Source: Perkinsus marinus ATCC 50983
Taxonomy: Eukaryota; Perkinsozoa; Perkinsida; Perkinsidae
Direction: 5' to 3'
DNA: 64,000 nucleotides
Assembly (NCBI RefSeq): GCF_000006405.1
Contig: NW_003213889.1
Span: 533,879-597,878, forward strand
Shown: one piece after another, positions 35,748 to 47,358 of the stretch
Numbering within the stretch: the first letter of the stretch is position 1
Layout of the letters: each line of letters begins with the position of its first letter
Notes under the pieces: generated by a model
What the model was told of the DNA's origin: nothing
Seen by the model: only the letters and a program-made list of their open reading frames with translations
Database searches by the model: none
Program-made: the position numbers and the translations under genes

Positions 35748-38700
35748 ATGCCTGATACCTGTTCGTACCCGCCTACATATCAAAGCATGAGAGTGTGTCA
35801 TCGTGAACGGACCCCAAGAGGGTTCCGCTTCGGGGCACCTCCAATGAGGACACGTGAGGCTCGCTATATCGAAGCACAGATGAGGGACCGTGCAGTAAGA
35901 ATCATTCCAGTTCTAGGCCAGTATTCAAATATGAACTTTAGTTGCCACTCGTGCAACATATGACGGGCATTCCCGAGAGGTAACGTTACGGCTGGGGTCG
36001 AACGTTGGGGGAGAGTTCAATCTCAGCCCGTCCCCTCCAAGAACAAAGAAAGCGCCCGCTAGAGATGACAGTGAGAGCCGCAAACGGGATTACTTCAGAC
36101 GAAAGCCGCTCTCTTAGACGAGCTCATCGAGAGCTGCCGAGGTACACCCCTCCACGACATGTACCTTCAGGCTGAACAACTACTCTCGGGGTTGGAGGAA
36201 ACTCCTGATGAACAATCGTTGTCGAAGAAGAAGGTGCAGCTCATCTGGATAGGGACGCATCAAAGTCTATCTTTCAGGCGTTGACTCAGCTCGTTGAAGC
36301 TGGTGCATCGGAGCTCGTGAGGCGTGCGAAGGTAACAGGTGGAGGTCCAATCGAACAAGGCAGGTTTACTCCCCGTCAGTTCGATGGAGAGACTATACGG
36401 CAGAAGGAGTCAGCCGAAAAACGTAAGGTCCGAGAGGCCAGGAGACGAGCTAGAGAGGAATGCCTAATGGGATGGAGCGTTATGCATGGTGATTCGAGGT
36501 GGGAGTTTCGCTCTGAATCCTCCATGGTATATCCCGCATCCTTCAGCATCCCCTACACTAACACTTCCCGTGCCCCCAGTGCCTGCCCTCGTCCTCAAAT
36601 ACGACGGTCTACACGGCGTCAGAGAGCTCGAGAGGCTGCCTAACTATTGCCAGAAGGCAAGTGCTCATTCGATTGTCAACCTATAGAGAATTCCGTAAAG
36701 GGACCTTACTGCTCTACGAGCAGTATATTATTTCATCCATAGTCTATAACCCCGTCTATACAATATACATCGCCATGTATCACCCCCGTATGTGTCTCGC
36801 TCGGATCCAATCATTGAGTTACCTCAAGTTAGTACCTGGAGAAATCAGTGGTGTAAGCTTGATATAATCTCTGGTATGTCGAACAGCAATACGTCAACAA
36901 TTGATATGGGAGATACCGAGGGCTGGGTTTGTGGTGACCATTGTGCCCTCTTCGACTGGGACTGGGGTCTTAGAGTCACCTGGCAGTGCTTCATTGTGTG
37001 TCCAACCCTGCTTCTACGGCTCTACGGTGTGCCATCTTAGGTATGGCTCATCGTTGCCTGTACGGGGCTTTTCCTAACGCAAGCTGCGAGATGGGGTAGC
37101 ACGTCGGTCGAGAAGCTCAAACGACAGTTGAGTGTTGCGGAAGTAGTCACCGACTGAGCTCTTGTGGGTTCGACATCCTCTATAGGGATACACTCGAGGT
37201 TCCTACCTTTACCTCGGGTTCGTCATAATAGGCTCTCTCTACCAATGTTGCATCTTTGCTTACCAATCCTATACCTGGACCGCTCATACGTAAGCTTGGA
37301 CCCTGCCAAAAACCACTCACATAACGTCTCCTATTCAGCATCAGCTATTCCCTCAACTTCTTCATAGCTATACTATACGGTCTGGAAACCATCATGTTGT
37401 GCTTGTTGTACATCACACAAGGCACTGCTGTTTTTCTCAAGCACTCCCTCAGCTCGGTGAGCACTGACACTACCATCCACGTTGGCCTATGGCTGGAGCC
37501 CTTGAGCCCTCCGCAGGTGTTCGTCGCTGTGTTCGTTGTGGTATCTGTAGTGGGGCAGTCTGTCTGGGTCGACGACTTTGGCTTAAAGACATGGTTCTCT
37601 TTCGCCTTCTTCGCCAGCCTAAGGGTCTTCCAGAACTGGCATCTCTTCTTAGCAACCGCGGGCTTCCACAGTGCCGACATCAACATGCAGGTTGGTCACT
37701 CATTGTCTATACCTCAGCTCCAAGAAGTTCCTCATTTCCCATGCCTATGGCGTGTCCTTGCACCGCATCCTCTATTCTCAGATAGTTAACGTTTGCATCG
37801 GGGCAGTATGTTGGGTCTACTTTGCTTCATGTGTGGTCATGACGTTGGAGAACCTGGAGGTATCCAGACGTGCCTCCACACCCCTTCCTTGTAAGCTCCC
37901 TGGTCAGGACCCTCAGTGGCTCCTAGTGCTCCAACCCACTGCAACGAGTTGGACATTAACCTCATCTTTTTACTTCATCATGGTTACTATCTCCACCGTG
38001 GGGTATGGAGACCTCAGCCCTAGTACAGCACTAGGTCGAGTTGTTGCTGTTTGTACGGAGCTCAGTCGAACCTCCACTTCGTTTCACATCCCCTGAGTGC
38101 TTTTTAGGGACGATTCTTGGAGGAATCGCGGCCTTCTCATATGCGGTTAACAAGTTACTTGAAGTCTACGGCCTCACTAGATCCGGTCGAGGACGCTATC
38201 CTTTGAAGCGACGATATCGTCACATAGTGGTTGCCGGTACGGCCCGGTCAGTATTGCTCCCGAGAAACATCTTGCAGGGACACCTTCCACTGAGATGCTC
38301 AAGGACTTCCTCTCCGAAATATACCATGCGGATCATGCTGATGACAGCGAGGATTTGGAAGTGGTTCTACTCTTTCCTGGTCAAGGCAGCGTGATGCAGT
38401 CTATGAGCGAGTCGGCGTTCCTGCTTGTCTGTTCGCTACTTTCTAGTCGTACACAGATATCTACGTCAGAAGGATAACGTCCATATGCGATCGAGGGTGT
38501 ACACCTTGCAAGGTAGCCTCTTAGAGGCTACTGATATGCGTCGCATTGGAGCTACACGTGCTGAAGCATTCTTCATCCTTCCCAGTATCTTCTCCTCGAA
38601 TCCAGTAGACGCCCCTCTTAGTTGGACCGGCTCTATCCTCGTCTAGGTCCAGGACGATACTGAAAACCTTGTACGCTTCTTTTCGGTTCGGAGATACAAT

Positions 38701-41651
38701 CCCAACGCAAGGATTATCGTCCTTCTACATAAGGCTGAACACAAGGACATTCTCGGAAGCGAAATGCTAGGTGGTGGCGCGGCCATGCCAGATGTACCGT
38801 TAGTCTACCGCTCGTTGCGCAACTCGTATCTAAGGTCGATGAAGAAGACATGTCGGAGCTCACAACGCTCATTTGCATCGATCAGTTCAAGCTAGAGCTT
38901 ATAGGAAAGACCTGCCAAGTAGGCATTGATTGTTGTTCGCCGTAGCATCGATCTCCGCAATTAGTCGCCAGGTCCCGGGCTTCTCGACTCTCATTTGTAA
39001 TCTATGTACATCTGTGAGCGATACAGAAGCTCTGGAAGGAACACCACAATGGTTACAGGAGTACGACGCTGGCCTTGGCAACGAGCTATACGAGGTTGTC
39101 ATGATGTGTATGGCACTCATAAGATCGACTGCAGGTTCCACTCTCCCCAGCATACTACGGGCAACCCTTCGGTCTCTGCTGTTTGGATGTCCTTAACCGT
39201 AGCGAGAATCGAGACGTCTACCTCATAGGTTGGGCTATACCACTCCTCTTCCATCACTGCCTTATTCGAACCATGACCACCTATTGACAGGTCTCGTTGA
39301 ACGTAATGTGATGAACACTGGAGGGAAGGTGATCACTATCAATCCCGGATCCGACTACGCAGTCATGGACTCCGAGGATCATACCGGCGTTTACGGCATC
39401 TTTATCGCCAGCGATCGCGACGCTATCGTACAGAAAGGCTGGCGTAACCACAGTAGTTCGATATTCATATCAGTTTGTCGACCCTGCTTAGGTCGGCGTA
39501 GTGATCAATCCGACGGCTATAGTGACGAGGTGTCCGAGGTTAGTACCCTTCCGGACCCCCTCGGTAGATTTCGAAATGCATCATACAAGGGAGGGATAGT
39601 CGGGAACGATCACCGGAGGGTAGACAATCTCTGGACCATCCACATGTGAGAGCTTGCAATACAGGGAGCTAACAAAAACAGTGCAGTGTTGAGGATGAGC
39701 GCATCTATGAAGAAAGCAGCGACCCTGGTAGAGGAGGCCAACTTCCATATGATGTCTATGGCACAGCTGTCCAGGGCGCCGCCCAATATCAAACAGTTGG
39801 TGTTCTTGGACAAGTTAGAGAAGGTCCAATTTCGGCGGCCATTATACCTCCTCATCAACATCGATGCAGGCTTCCAAGATCCCACCAGCGGCGCCCGAGG
39901 ACGTGCTCGCTCAAGGTGGTCATGTTATACTTACTGTAGCTGGAGGGTCCTCAGCAGCAAGGGAAGGAGAGAGTTCGTTCCCCTTAGTGGTCATATGTAT
40001 AGCCATACGGATCAGGTGCCAAGATAGGACTGGAGCATTTCGTATCACCAATGCGAGCTGCCTATTTCGCTGAGGCCACCCCCATCGTGGTATTGGCTCC
40101 CTTTATTCCCATGGACTGGAATACAGTGTGTTACTCACACGTTCCTTGAACCAGTGTTCCTTGCCCTTGATATCAGGTGGCCAGGTTCCCCGAGGTGTAC
40201 TTTGTCCAAGGCTCAGCGCTATCATTGTTCGATCTTGAGCGGGCCAACTTCCGGCAAGCTGCTACGATACTCGTATCCCAGTTGGGATCGGTAGTAGCCC
40301 ATCTAGAGATCATGCTTACACGCGTCATAATGCAGACTAGGCCTAGTGGATCAGCACAGGACCCCTACATGGTCGATGCAGAGGCGATTTTTACGGTTAG
40401 GCTCATCGAAAGCCATTTGCCCAAGGTCAACATCAGCCTACTTCGGCCTATATCATGTGGTCAGGGATCGGAGACAATCGTGGTGGTTGAGTTGGTATTC
40501 GATGAGAACTATCACTACCTACCACACCCCGCCGACATCACCGGACGCCGACCATCAGGAGATGTTGGAAGGCGATCAACATCATCGTCAGCAGGCTCCG
40601 TAAAGTCACACGATAGGAGGGTATCACACTAGAGATACGCTAGGAAGGGAACTGATCGAAACCTCAGGTATCCAAACTGTTCCGCAAGAACCGGAATGTC
40701 CTAATGCAGACTCATGCTTGTGAGCGTGGTTTGAACCAAACCGTTCGAAAGCCTATCGATAGTCGTTTGTCTCATAGTCCCTATCGGGGAAGATCGAGAC
40801 TTCCAGTCGGTGAACACAACCCTCGATGCTGATCTGCCCAATGCAAAGCAGGCAGGTCGCTCTCTGGATACCTCCCGAAGCATCCTTTCTAGGCCAAGAT
40901 TGCCCAACCAGAAGAGTATTTCAGACAGCCTAGGTTCGCCTGTGGTCAACTGTATGTGGGATCTGTTGTGACATCCCTAGTCGCCAACACCTTCTATAAC
41001 CCAAGTTTGGCCTTACTCGTACAGCAAATGATATCTAGCAGAATACTTATGGTATGTTGAGCTCTGTGATAACGTGCCGTCCTCATCGGCCAGGTCCTCT
41101 TGCCTACCGCTTGGGCTGGCCGGGCTTACCTCGACCTCTTCCAACATCTCATACTGGACAGGAACCTCCTTGCAATTGGGCTCTTCCGAACTGCTGATTC
41201 TAGCGTGAGTTTGACGCCACTCATGAAAGAGATCTCTCATCATCGGTAGACGAGCAGCTCGAAAGCATTGATGTAAGGTTCTCACTACTGGGCCAACCTC
41301 AACTGATGCGCGTGCACGGATTAGCACTTGCAGTCATCATGGTAACTATTGAAGCCACTTTGTCGTTGCCATGTTCTGCGTGTCCTCAGAAGCGTCATCC
41401 GGAAGGTAATCTTGAAGAGCGTGAAAAGTTCTTACAATCGTATAGCGGGAATAGTCTGTTTGCCATTCAGCCACTCCTACGTCTATACCGCACCAACAGC
41501 CTTCACATTGCTGGTAGAGAGCGACCAAATCCTATGTGTCTGTGTGCCTACTTCTGATGATGCAGAAGTTGACGGACACCTTGAGACGGTGGGTTATCGT
41601 GAAAACTCACAACGATGCGTGCTTGCTCTCACCGTCATTGCTTGCTCATAG
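35748..41651 (+). CDS. calcium-activated potassium channel, Slo/BK type
   Basis: Long spliced gene. Membrane helices occur from about 36950 to 37850 (for example VWLIVACTGLFL, YLGFVIIGSLYQCCIFAY, IAILYGLETIMLCLLY). An S4-like stretch FASLRVFQNWHLFL has few arginines. The pore has TISTVGYGDLSP (37990-38020). RCK1 follows: RHIVVAGT near 38220, VYTLQGSLLEATDMRRIGA near 38500, and RRYNPNARIIVLLH near 38690. QVPGFSTLICNL and WLQEYDAGLGNELYE (near 38970-39090) match the BK linker. RCK2 has RFPEVYFVQGSALSLFDLE (40190), PRFACGQLYVGSVVTSLVA (40930) and SYVYTAPTAFTLLVESDQ (41485). These fix it as a Slo-family channel gated by cytosolic ligand. No Asp-rich calcium bowl was recognised. The exons before about 36900 are tentative. 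Confidence 0.85.
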
Positions 41652-42664
41652 ACTATATCTTGCAGGACCACACGAAGGGCTGATGTCACTGTTTTGATGA
41701 TCAAGACATTTATGGTGGTATGTGTTTCTCCACGTAAATTACGAGAATGTCTCACTGTACTTAACTGAGATATCGAGTTTGGAGTTCAAGCAGACACCAC
41801 AGCATTTCTCGGGTGCTGTTCTCCCTATAACCAAAGCTACAGTGTTCAGGCTGAACAAAACTGTCCGGCAACTTCATACCTGTGACTCGATGAAGAACAC
41901 CAACCAAGTTCAAGAGGAAACAATACCAGAAATGGCGTAGATGAACCTGATGCGGTCAGCAATACTAGCATCGAGCTCGAGAGCGGTCATTCCTAATAAA
42001 GGGGCAGGCAATGAGAAACCTGACAGCGTAGGGAATATATAATTACATTTGAAGCCTATTCGGACTGTTATTTCCACTGAGTAATAATCAACTGTAATGC
42101 TAGAAATCGAGCTTAGCCCTCGAGCTCTAAGGATACAGGTTTCTTGTAAGTCGATTTTACTGTGAATTCCGCCGTTGTGTGGGCATATCCCGGTGTCAAC
42201 TCTCAGTTACATTACATGTGTTTTTTCATCTTGTTCGGACCTATCCCAACTGTGTGAACACGATGCGAGCCATACTGGTGTGAAATAGCAAATTGTGGCA
42301 TAGCGAGGGACGTCAAGTCGACGTCGTCGACGCTGCTGCTCACCCTCATTGGGTGGCAGCTTAGCGGTGGCCATTCATCGTTACCCGCGCAAATGTGTAA
42401 TAATGATGGGCTGTGCAGGATCGCCTACCAGTCACTAGCGGATCCTTGGCAAGCTAGAAAGGATGCCACGGGCTCGTCAACTACATCGCTGAGTACTCGT
42501 TAGTGACGTTTAGACTTTTCCATTCAGCCTACGATTATCAACTTATTCCCAGAGACTTCGATTAAACTTAGCGATGACTTCAACCAGCGCCAGTTCGCCT
42601 CGCAAATTATCCAGCTTTGTTCTATCTGATCATGAGCTCGCCATTCCAAGTGTGGCTCATGCGT
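41652..42664. other. gap without assigned gene
   Basis: A 72-aa plus-strand open frame at 41722-41940 is the only notable ORF. The rest is AT-rich with stops in all frames. A small inverted GACGTCAAGTCGACGTCGTCGACGC cluster lies near 42309-42333. Confidence 0.4.
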
Positions 42665-43056
42665 TCAGTCTCTTTCCAAAGACTCAGTGATCTCATCAAA
42701 CTCAACAAACACAACACGAGCGACATCGGATTGAAATAGTAAAACAAATGGTAAATAGTTATGTAACAAGAAATGCTGATGCTGTTGCTTACCCTCATTC
42801 ACAACAGAACGGCAATGATCGCATACTGTCCCGACAACAACATCTTTGCGCATAGTCAAGAAGCGTTACCGATCGCGACACTGAGTAGCAGTGGTTGTCG
42901 ACTATACAGTAGATAGGTAGTGGTCCAACGGACTACAAAAAGAGATAAATACATTTGCTTAAGCCACTTTTTATGGTGCACAACGGCTGAGTGCTCGGCA
43001 ACAAGAAAAGAGTAAGAACCAAATCTGACGGTACGAACGACATCATCACCATACAA
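42665..43056 (-). CDS. hypothetical small protein
   Basis: Minus-strand pieces starting MYGDDVVRTVRFGSYSFLV, followed by VVVGTVCDHCRSVVNE with a CxxC pair, and ending FVEFDEITESLERD with TGA. Likely two or three exons, but intron phases were not confirmed. No family recognised. Confidence 0.4.
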
Positions 43057-43142
43057 TACGGAGATTAACTTCTCGGATAATACTTCAATTATATAGTCTG
43101 ATTACAACTGTGCGATACTAGAGCGAGGGGACTTTGCCGAAC

Positions 43143-45158
43143 TCAATAGTCACCACCCGCAACAGACGAACGAGACGAATCTGGTGGTGTATCAGGCGCC
43201 AGAGCTGGCACTCGGGAAGATGAGCTCCCCTTAGAGTTCCTCGACACCTTGGGCGCTGTTCCACGACTATGTGATTCCTCACGCGCTCTTCCCAAGCCGA
43301 TTTCTAAATCGTTGCTCTCACTGACCACGGACGTGGATTCTTCCCCACGATCAGCAGCACTATGCGGAGTCGTGGTTGATCGTGAGGCCTTATTATCGAA
43401 ACCAGCATTCCGCAACTCCCTCTGTCGAATCCTCTTCAATCGCCTCTTCTCAGCTCTCTCCATTTTCTTTCGATTCCACCACTTACTCAATCTCAAATAA
43501 GGCGGATCTGGGAAAGTGTGTTCCAAGTCACTCGAGCTACTTCTAACCGACATCGACCGCAGTCTGAACGAACGTCTTCTATCCAACTCAGCCCCATCAG
43601 CAGACTCTGCTGCTCCTGCCGAATCCTCTCTATTGATTTCAGCTCCCTCAACCGACTGAATAGACTCAGCAGTGTGAAGAGGATAATGATGCGTCTCTCT
43701 CGGCTCCAACACGAACCCCCCAAGATCAGCTCCTTCCTCTCGACGGATCTCCGCTGCGGCATCAACAGTCATAGCCGACATGATCCTAGTCAGAGTGCGT
43801 TGCCTCGTGAGACGAGTCCCACCAGGGCTCCTCGAGCCGTCCCATGAGAGAGGCGGTGGCGCCGGCATCTCGTTACTGTACGGTACCATAGCTGGGCCTC
43901 CCTCCGATAAGGAATTGGACCGCATCGAAATGCTCCTACTGCCTCTCGGTGGTAGTATACCCGACAGACCACTAGTAATAGTACCACCATCTGAGACCAG
44001 CCGTCCCAGTCGCCTTGGGGACACACCAGGCGGGCGTGAGGCAGGGGATAGACTACCTCCATACTGCGGGAGGCTGATACTGTTGAGGCTCACGGGAGTG
44101 TCAGCAACGCTCATCGCACTCAATCCTGCTGCATCATCATCACTACGGGCGACCACATTCTGACTGCTAGCAATAGAGCTCCGTCGCCTAGCCATCTCTT
44201 GATCATCATCAGTGGTCCTTGGACTGAGGAGGAATACCCCAAAGAATAATACTCCAGTACCACCGAAGAACACCCCCAATTGCCACGATTGCATCGCTAC
44301 AAACTCCTTGAATACGATACCACCAGATAGCATTGTTGAGAGTGTCCAACAAACCTGTGTTAGTGGTACAAGGAATGCTCCTGGGAATATCCTCAGGGCT
44401 CGATTGAGATGGATTACCCAGAATATGGCGGCGAATAGCCATGCAAAAAGTACTAGGAAAGTCCTACCCTGATACAACTGCGATACATGGCCACCGAAAG
44501 CCTGGGTGACAATGAGTGACAACACTTTTCCCGATACTACAGATTGGGCCCCTACTGCGGCTACACAAAAGGTGTACCCAGTGGGGACTAGGAATCGGGT
44601 TACCCTATTGTGGGATCTCGGCAAGGATAGCTCCCATTGTATCCTCTTGGGCCACTTAGACCGACTGAACCACAGAATGGGGGCACCTGTACGCATCCAG
44701 AAGGCGAAACCGATGACCATGATGAGGACTATCAGGCCTAGCACGAAGTAGCCATGTGTCGCTGAGAAGTAGAATTGTTGGAACATGAGGTCGACACTGT
44801 TGATAGCCTCAGACTTGTTGGACGATACCACCAACATTACTATTGCGCCTATGATGACCACAGTGCCACATACGTTGAAGATGGTGAAGGGCTCTTTGAG
44901 GAAGTAGTGAACGAAGAAGAGATTCGACACGAACTGGATTGCCGATATACCGCTAAGTAGTGACTGGGGGGCGAATGCGAAGGACCCGAATGTTAAAATG
45001 GATCCCACACAGAATAGTACTAACCCTATTATGAGGGAATGCCCCTTGCCATGCTTTACTGCCGTATGATACTTCATAAGAACAGTTCCGAAATTTGTGG
45101 TAATAGCACCAACAATGTTAACAACGATGCCGATGACAAACCGAGTGGCGGACATCAC
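43143..45158 (-). CDS. NIPA-like magnesium transporter
   Basis: A single uninterrupted 671-aa frame, unusual here because neighbouring genes have many introns. The first ~320 residues hold about nine hydrophobic segments. NFGTVLMKYHT and the first helix pair fit the NIPA/EamA fold; other helices include SLIIGLVLFCVGSILTFG, FVLGLIVLIMVIGFAFWM and TFLVLFAWLFAAIFWVIH. The remaining ~350 residues are cytosolic, rich in Ser, Arg and Pro, and include a strongly basic stretch (KKMERAEKRRLKRIRQREL). NIPA proteins carry Mg2+ and other divalent cations across plasma or endosomal membranes. The tail is far longer than in animal NIPA proteins. The absence of introns may point to a retrocopy or simply a long exon. 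Confidence 0.8.
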   Translation of the reverse strand: MMSATRFVIGIVVNIVGAITTNFGTVLMKYHTAVKHGKGHSLIIGLVLFCVGSILTFGSFAFAPQSLLSGISAIQFVSNLFFVHYFLKEPFTIFNVCGTVVIIGAIVMLVVSSNKSEAINSVDLMFQQFYFSATHGYFVLGLIVLIMVIGFAFWMRTGAPILWFSRSKWPKRIQWELSLPRSHNRVTRFLVPTGYTFCVAAVGAQSVVSGKVLSLIVTQAFGGHVSQLYQGRTFLVLFAWLFAAIFWVIHLNRALRIFPGAFLVPLTQVCWTLSTMLSGGIVFKEFVAMQSWQLGVFFGGTGVLFFGVFLLSPRTTDDDQEMARRRSSIASSQNVVARSDDDAAGLSAMSVADTPVSLNSISLPQYGGSLSPASRPPGVSPRRLGRLVSDGGTITSGLSGILPPRGSRSISMRSNSLSEGGPAMVPYSNEMPAPPPLSWDGSRSPGGTRLTRQRTLTRIMSAMTVDAAAEIRREEGADLGGFVLEPRETHHYPLHTAESIQSVEGAEINREDSAGAAESADGAELDRRRSFRLRSMSVRSSSSDLEHTFPDPPYLRLSKWWNRKKMERAEKRRLKRIRQRELRNAGFDNKASRSTTTPHSAADRGEESTSVVSESNDLEIGLGRAREESHSRGTAPKVSRNSKGSSSSRVPALAPDTPPDSSRSSVAGGDY

Positions 45159-46023
45159 GGAATATTACTTCGACGTGTAGTAGTCGGACGATAGCAATAT
45201 GAAGGAAAAGGTGGCCACTCAACAACTACTACTACTAGTGTGAGAAAGTAAGCACATGGTCAACTACATGTATCGCTGACACTAGGGAAGATTCGAGGAA
45301 ATTCGGGAAAATTCTTGATGGTTTCCGAACACTTCTACCCTAATTCGTATATAAACTCCTTAGTGAGGAAACTCCTGTGCTGAGCTGAGGATAGCGAACA
45401 TATACTTCTCCATCACTACTACCAGCAAAACACTCTACTCAACCCTGCTCCTTTGAAAGCATACTCCCCAAGTCAATAACTACTACCAATTTCTCAAAAA
45501 TCGAGACCAGCGTATGCGTGGCTGAGCGGTCGGTCCTCTACTAGAAGAGTCAATAGGACCATACCACTAGTCACTATAGTTCACCATCATGACGAACTGT
45601 GAAAATTATCATCTTAGTGGTTATTAGGACCCACCATAGTAGCTACACAGCTCCCTGTACGACCGAATGAATACCAAATGTCAATCTCTTGCGGGCGCGT
45701 GATGAAGACAACGACAACCGCGCGCGCCCAAGGTTATTCACTGTTGATGGACCAGACAAGTAGAAAAGGACTTGCTCGGGAATGTCGGAGGATAGTACGT
45801 GACGTTGATTGACACCATTAATATTCGCGGAGATTTGATGTTAATACAGTAGCTGGACACAATACTGTAGACCAAGGGTCTTCCCCGAGGATGATACTCC
45901 AGTACAAGTATCGGAGTGATAACTAAGTACACAACAACCACAATCCGTCAAAGTAAAGTACTTCATAGAGCGAGTAATGATGAGAGTTCAGTAATTGCCG
46001 CGGCATTAGTTAATCAATGAAAG
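45159..46023. other. intergenic region upstream of NIPA gene
   Basis: Contains dispersed repeat copy 4 (45246-45345), a TATA-like CGTATATAAACT at about 45346-45357, and a GCGCGC-rich stretch at 45689-45730. No convincing exon. The minus-strand short frame at 45738-45941 has no recognisable product. Confidence 0.5.
45246..45345 (+). repeat. dispersed repeat, copy 4 of 4
   Basis: Reads TAAGCACATGGTCAACTACATGTATCGCTGAC, then GATTCGAGGAAATTCGGGAAAATTC. It shares the block order of the other three copies and lies upstream of the NIPA gene. Confidence 0.6.
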
Positions 46024-47154
46024 TTACGGTACACCCGTTGAAAACACTGGATCAAAATCGACAGGAACTGAGTACATAGGCAGCATATGAAAAGAAGGGT
46101 TGGCAGTCATATTGGAGGCGAGAGGGGTCATCCTAGGGAAAGCGGTACCCCTTGGGGCCGCTGTAACAGGGGAGCTCCACGGCTCAGGTGACGACAGAAC
46201 CTTTCTGGGGCTTCTAGTGGATCGAGTTCTTTTACCACGACCTTTGAATGGGGAGAATCTCGATGGAAATCTGCTATCGAATGGCGAGTAGGCTACGAAC
46301 TCATCCGGGTCGTCCTCCTGCCACCATCCTAGTTGGCATTGCTCTCTGAATCTATCGTCAAACGGTGAGCACACAATCAGCCCTTTGGCGTGTACATGCG
46401 TGCTGGTCTTGGGTTGATAGCGGCCAGGCTTGGAGGTCAATCCCACGAACTCAGCATCGAAGGGGCACACTGCCCCCCACCCACAGGGGCGCCGTTCATC
46501 AACCTTCTTCTTCGACAGATGTTCATGATAGGACCGAACATCCCAATTCTTCGGCTTCAATTGATGTCCGATGAGATACTTCTTGGCAAGTCTTATCCTC
46601 TTACTATTGCGCTTGCGCCCCCTCGAACTACTCTGGGACGGCCATTTAGTGACCCGCTCAAACTCCTCAGAAAACGGACTGCATGCCTGGAACCCGTCCA
46701 GGAAGCGCGATTCGTGAGACATATAGTGCGGAAAGCGCTGGTCAAACGGCGAGAAGGTCTGGAACACGCTCTTTGAGGGCCTCTCCTTGTGGTGTGGCTT
46801 ATGCCTAATGCATGCAGAATCCTTCAACCCACGACGACGACGACGACGTTTAGACTTGCGCTGCTTAGGTTCAGTATCAAGTTGCTGGAGAGAGGCAGGG
46901 TCGACGATACTGCCGACTACAGCCCTCGTAGAGAACATCTGCGACGAGCGACTTGGAGTTGTCTCATCCCATAGGAGGAACTTGCCGGACGCCCCTTGCG
47001 CTGGTGCAGTGGGAGCTGAATAGGGACCAAAGACCACCGGGACGACTATCACGCCGCGATGACGATCAGTGGGGTAAGTAGTCGCATCATGCCGAGGAAT
47101 GGGATGAGCATTCGAGTTAATCAGCAGCTCGTGTCGAGATGCTTGTGACCGCAA
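46024..47154 (-). CDS. basic protein with repeated PFD-x-RF motifs
   Basis: A 376-aa single-exon frame. It contains five copies of a short motif: TFSPFDQRFP, ACSPFSEEFE, AVCPFDAEFV, VCSPFDDRFR and AYSPFDSRFP, spaced 34-80 residues apart. A poly-basic stretch (KSKRRRRRRG) could be a nuclear signal. There is no membrane segment or known domain. The motif S/C-P-F-(D/S)-x-x-F looks like a short linear docking or phosphorylation site repeated in a flexible protein; this is inference. Confidence 0.6.
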   Translation of the reverse strand: MRSQASRHELLINSNAHPIPRHDATTYPTDRHRGVIVVPVVFGPYSAPTAPAQGASGKFLLWDETTPSRSSQMFSTRAVVGSIVDPASLQQLDTEPKQRKSKRRRRRRGLKDSACIRHKPHHKERPSKSVFQTFSPFDQRFPHYMSHESRFLDGFQACSPFSEEFERVTKWPSQSSSRGRKRNSKRIRLAKKYLIGHQLKPKNWDVRSYHEHLSKKKVDERRPCGWGAVCPFDAEFVGLTSKPGRYQPKTSTHVHAKGLIVCSPFDDRFREQCQLGWWQEDDPDEFVAYSPFDSRFPSRFSPFKGRGKRTRSTRSPRKVLSSPEPWSSPVTAAPRGTAFPRMTPLASNMTANPSFHMLPMYSVPVDFDPVFSTGVP

Positions 47155-47358
47155 CCTGAGGGGCAGAAGCTAAGTGCAATCCAGGTCTACATCGAGATAT
47201 CACCAGTGATGATGATGATGATGTTTATTGGCATTGACATGAAGCGGTATGGGGATGTTATACGGTTGATGATGAATCATAGTCGATGGCACATCTTCAC
47301 GAGACGGCTGTGATCGAACAGAGCCAGCCGTCTCCCCATCCACATGATCCACATAAAC

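Noticed and set aside
36281-36643. 120-aa plus-strand frame as a separate gene
   Set aside because: Its first part fits the helical pre-membrane exons of the channel gene, and its second half is probably out of frame with the next exon, so I kept it inside the channel model.
43518-44163. Plus-strand frames opposite the NIPA tail
   Set aside because: They are antisense shadows of the long single-exon NIPA gene.
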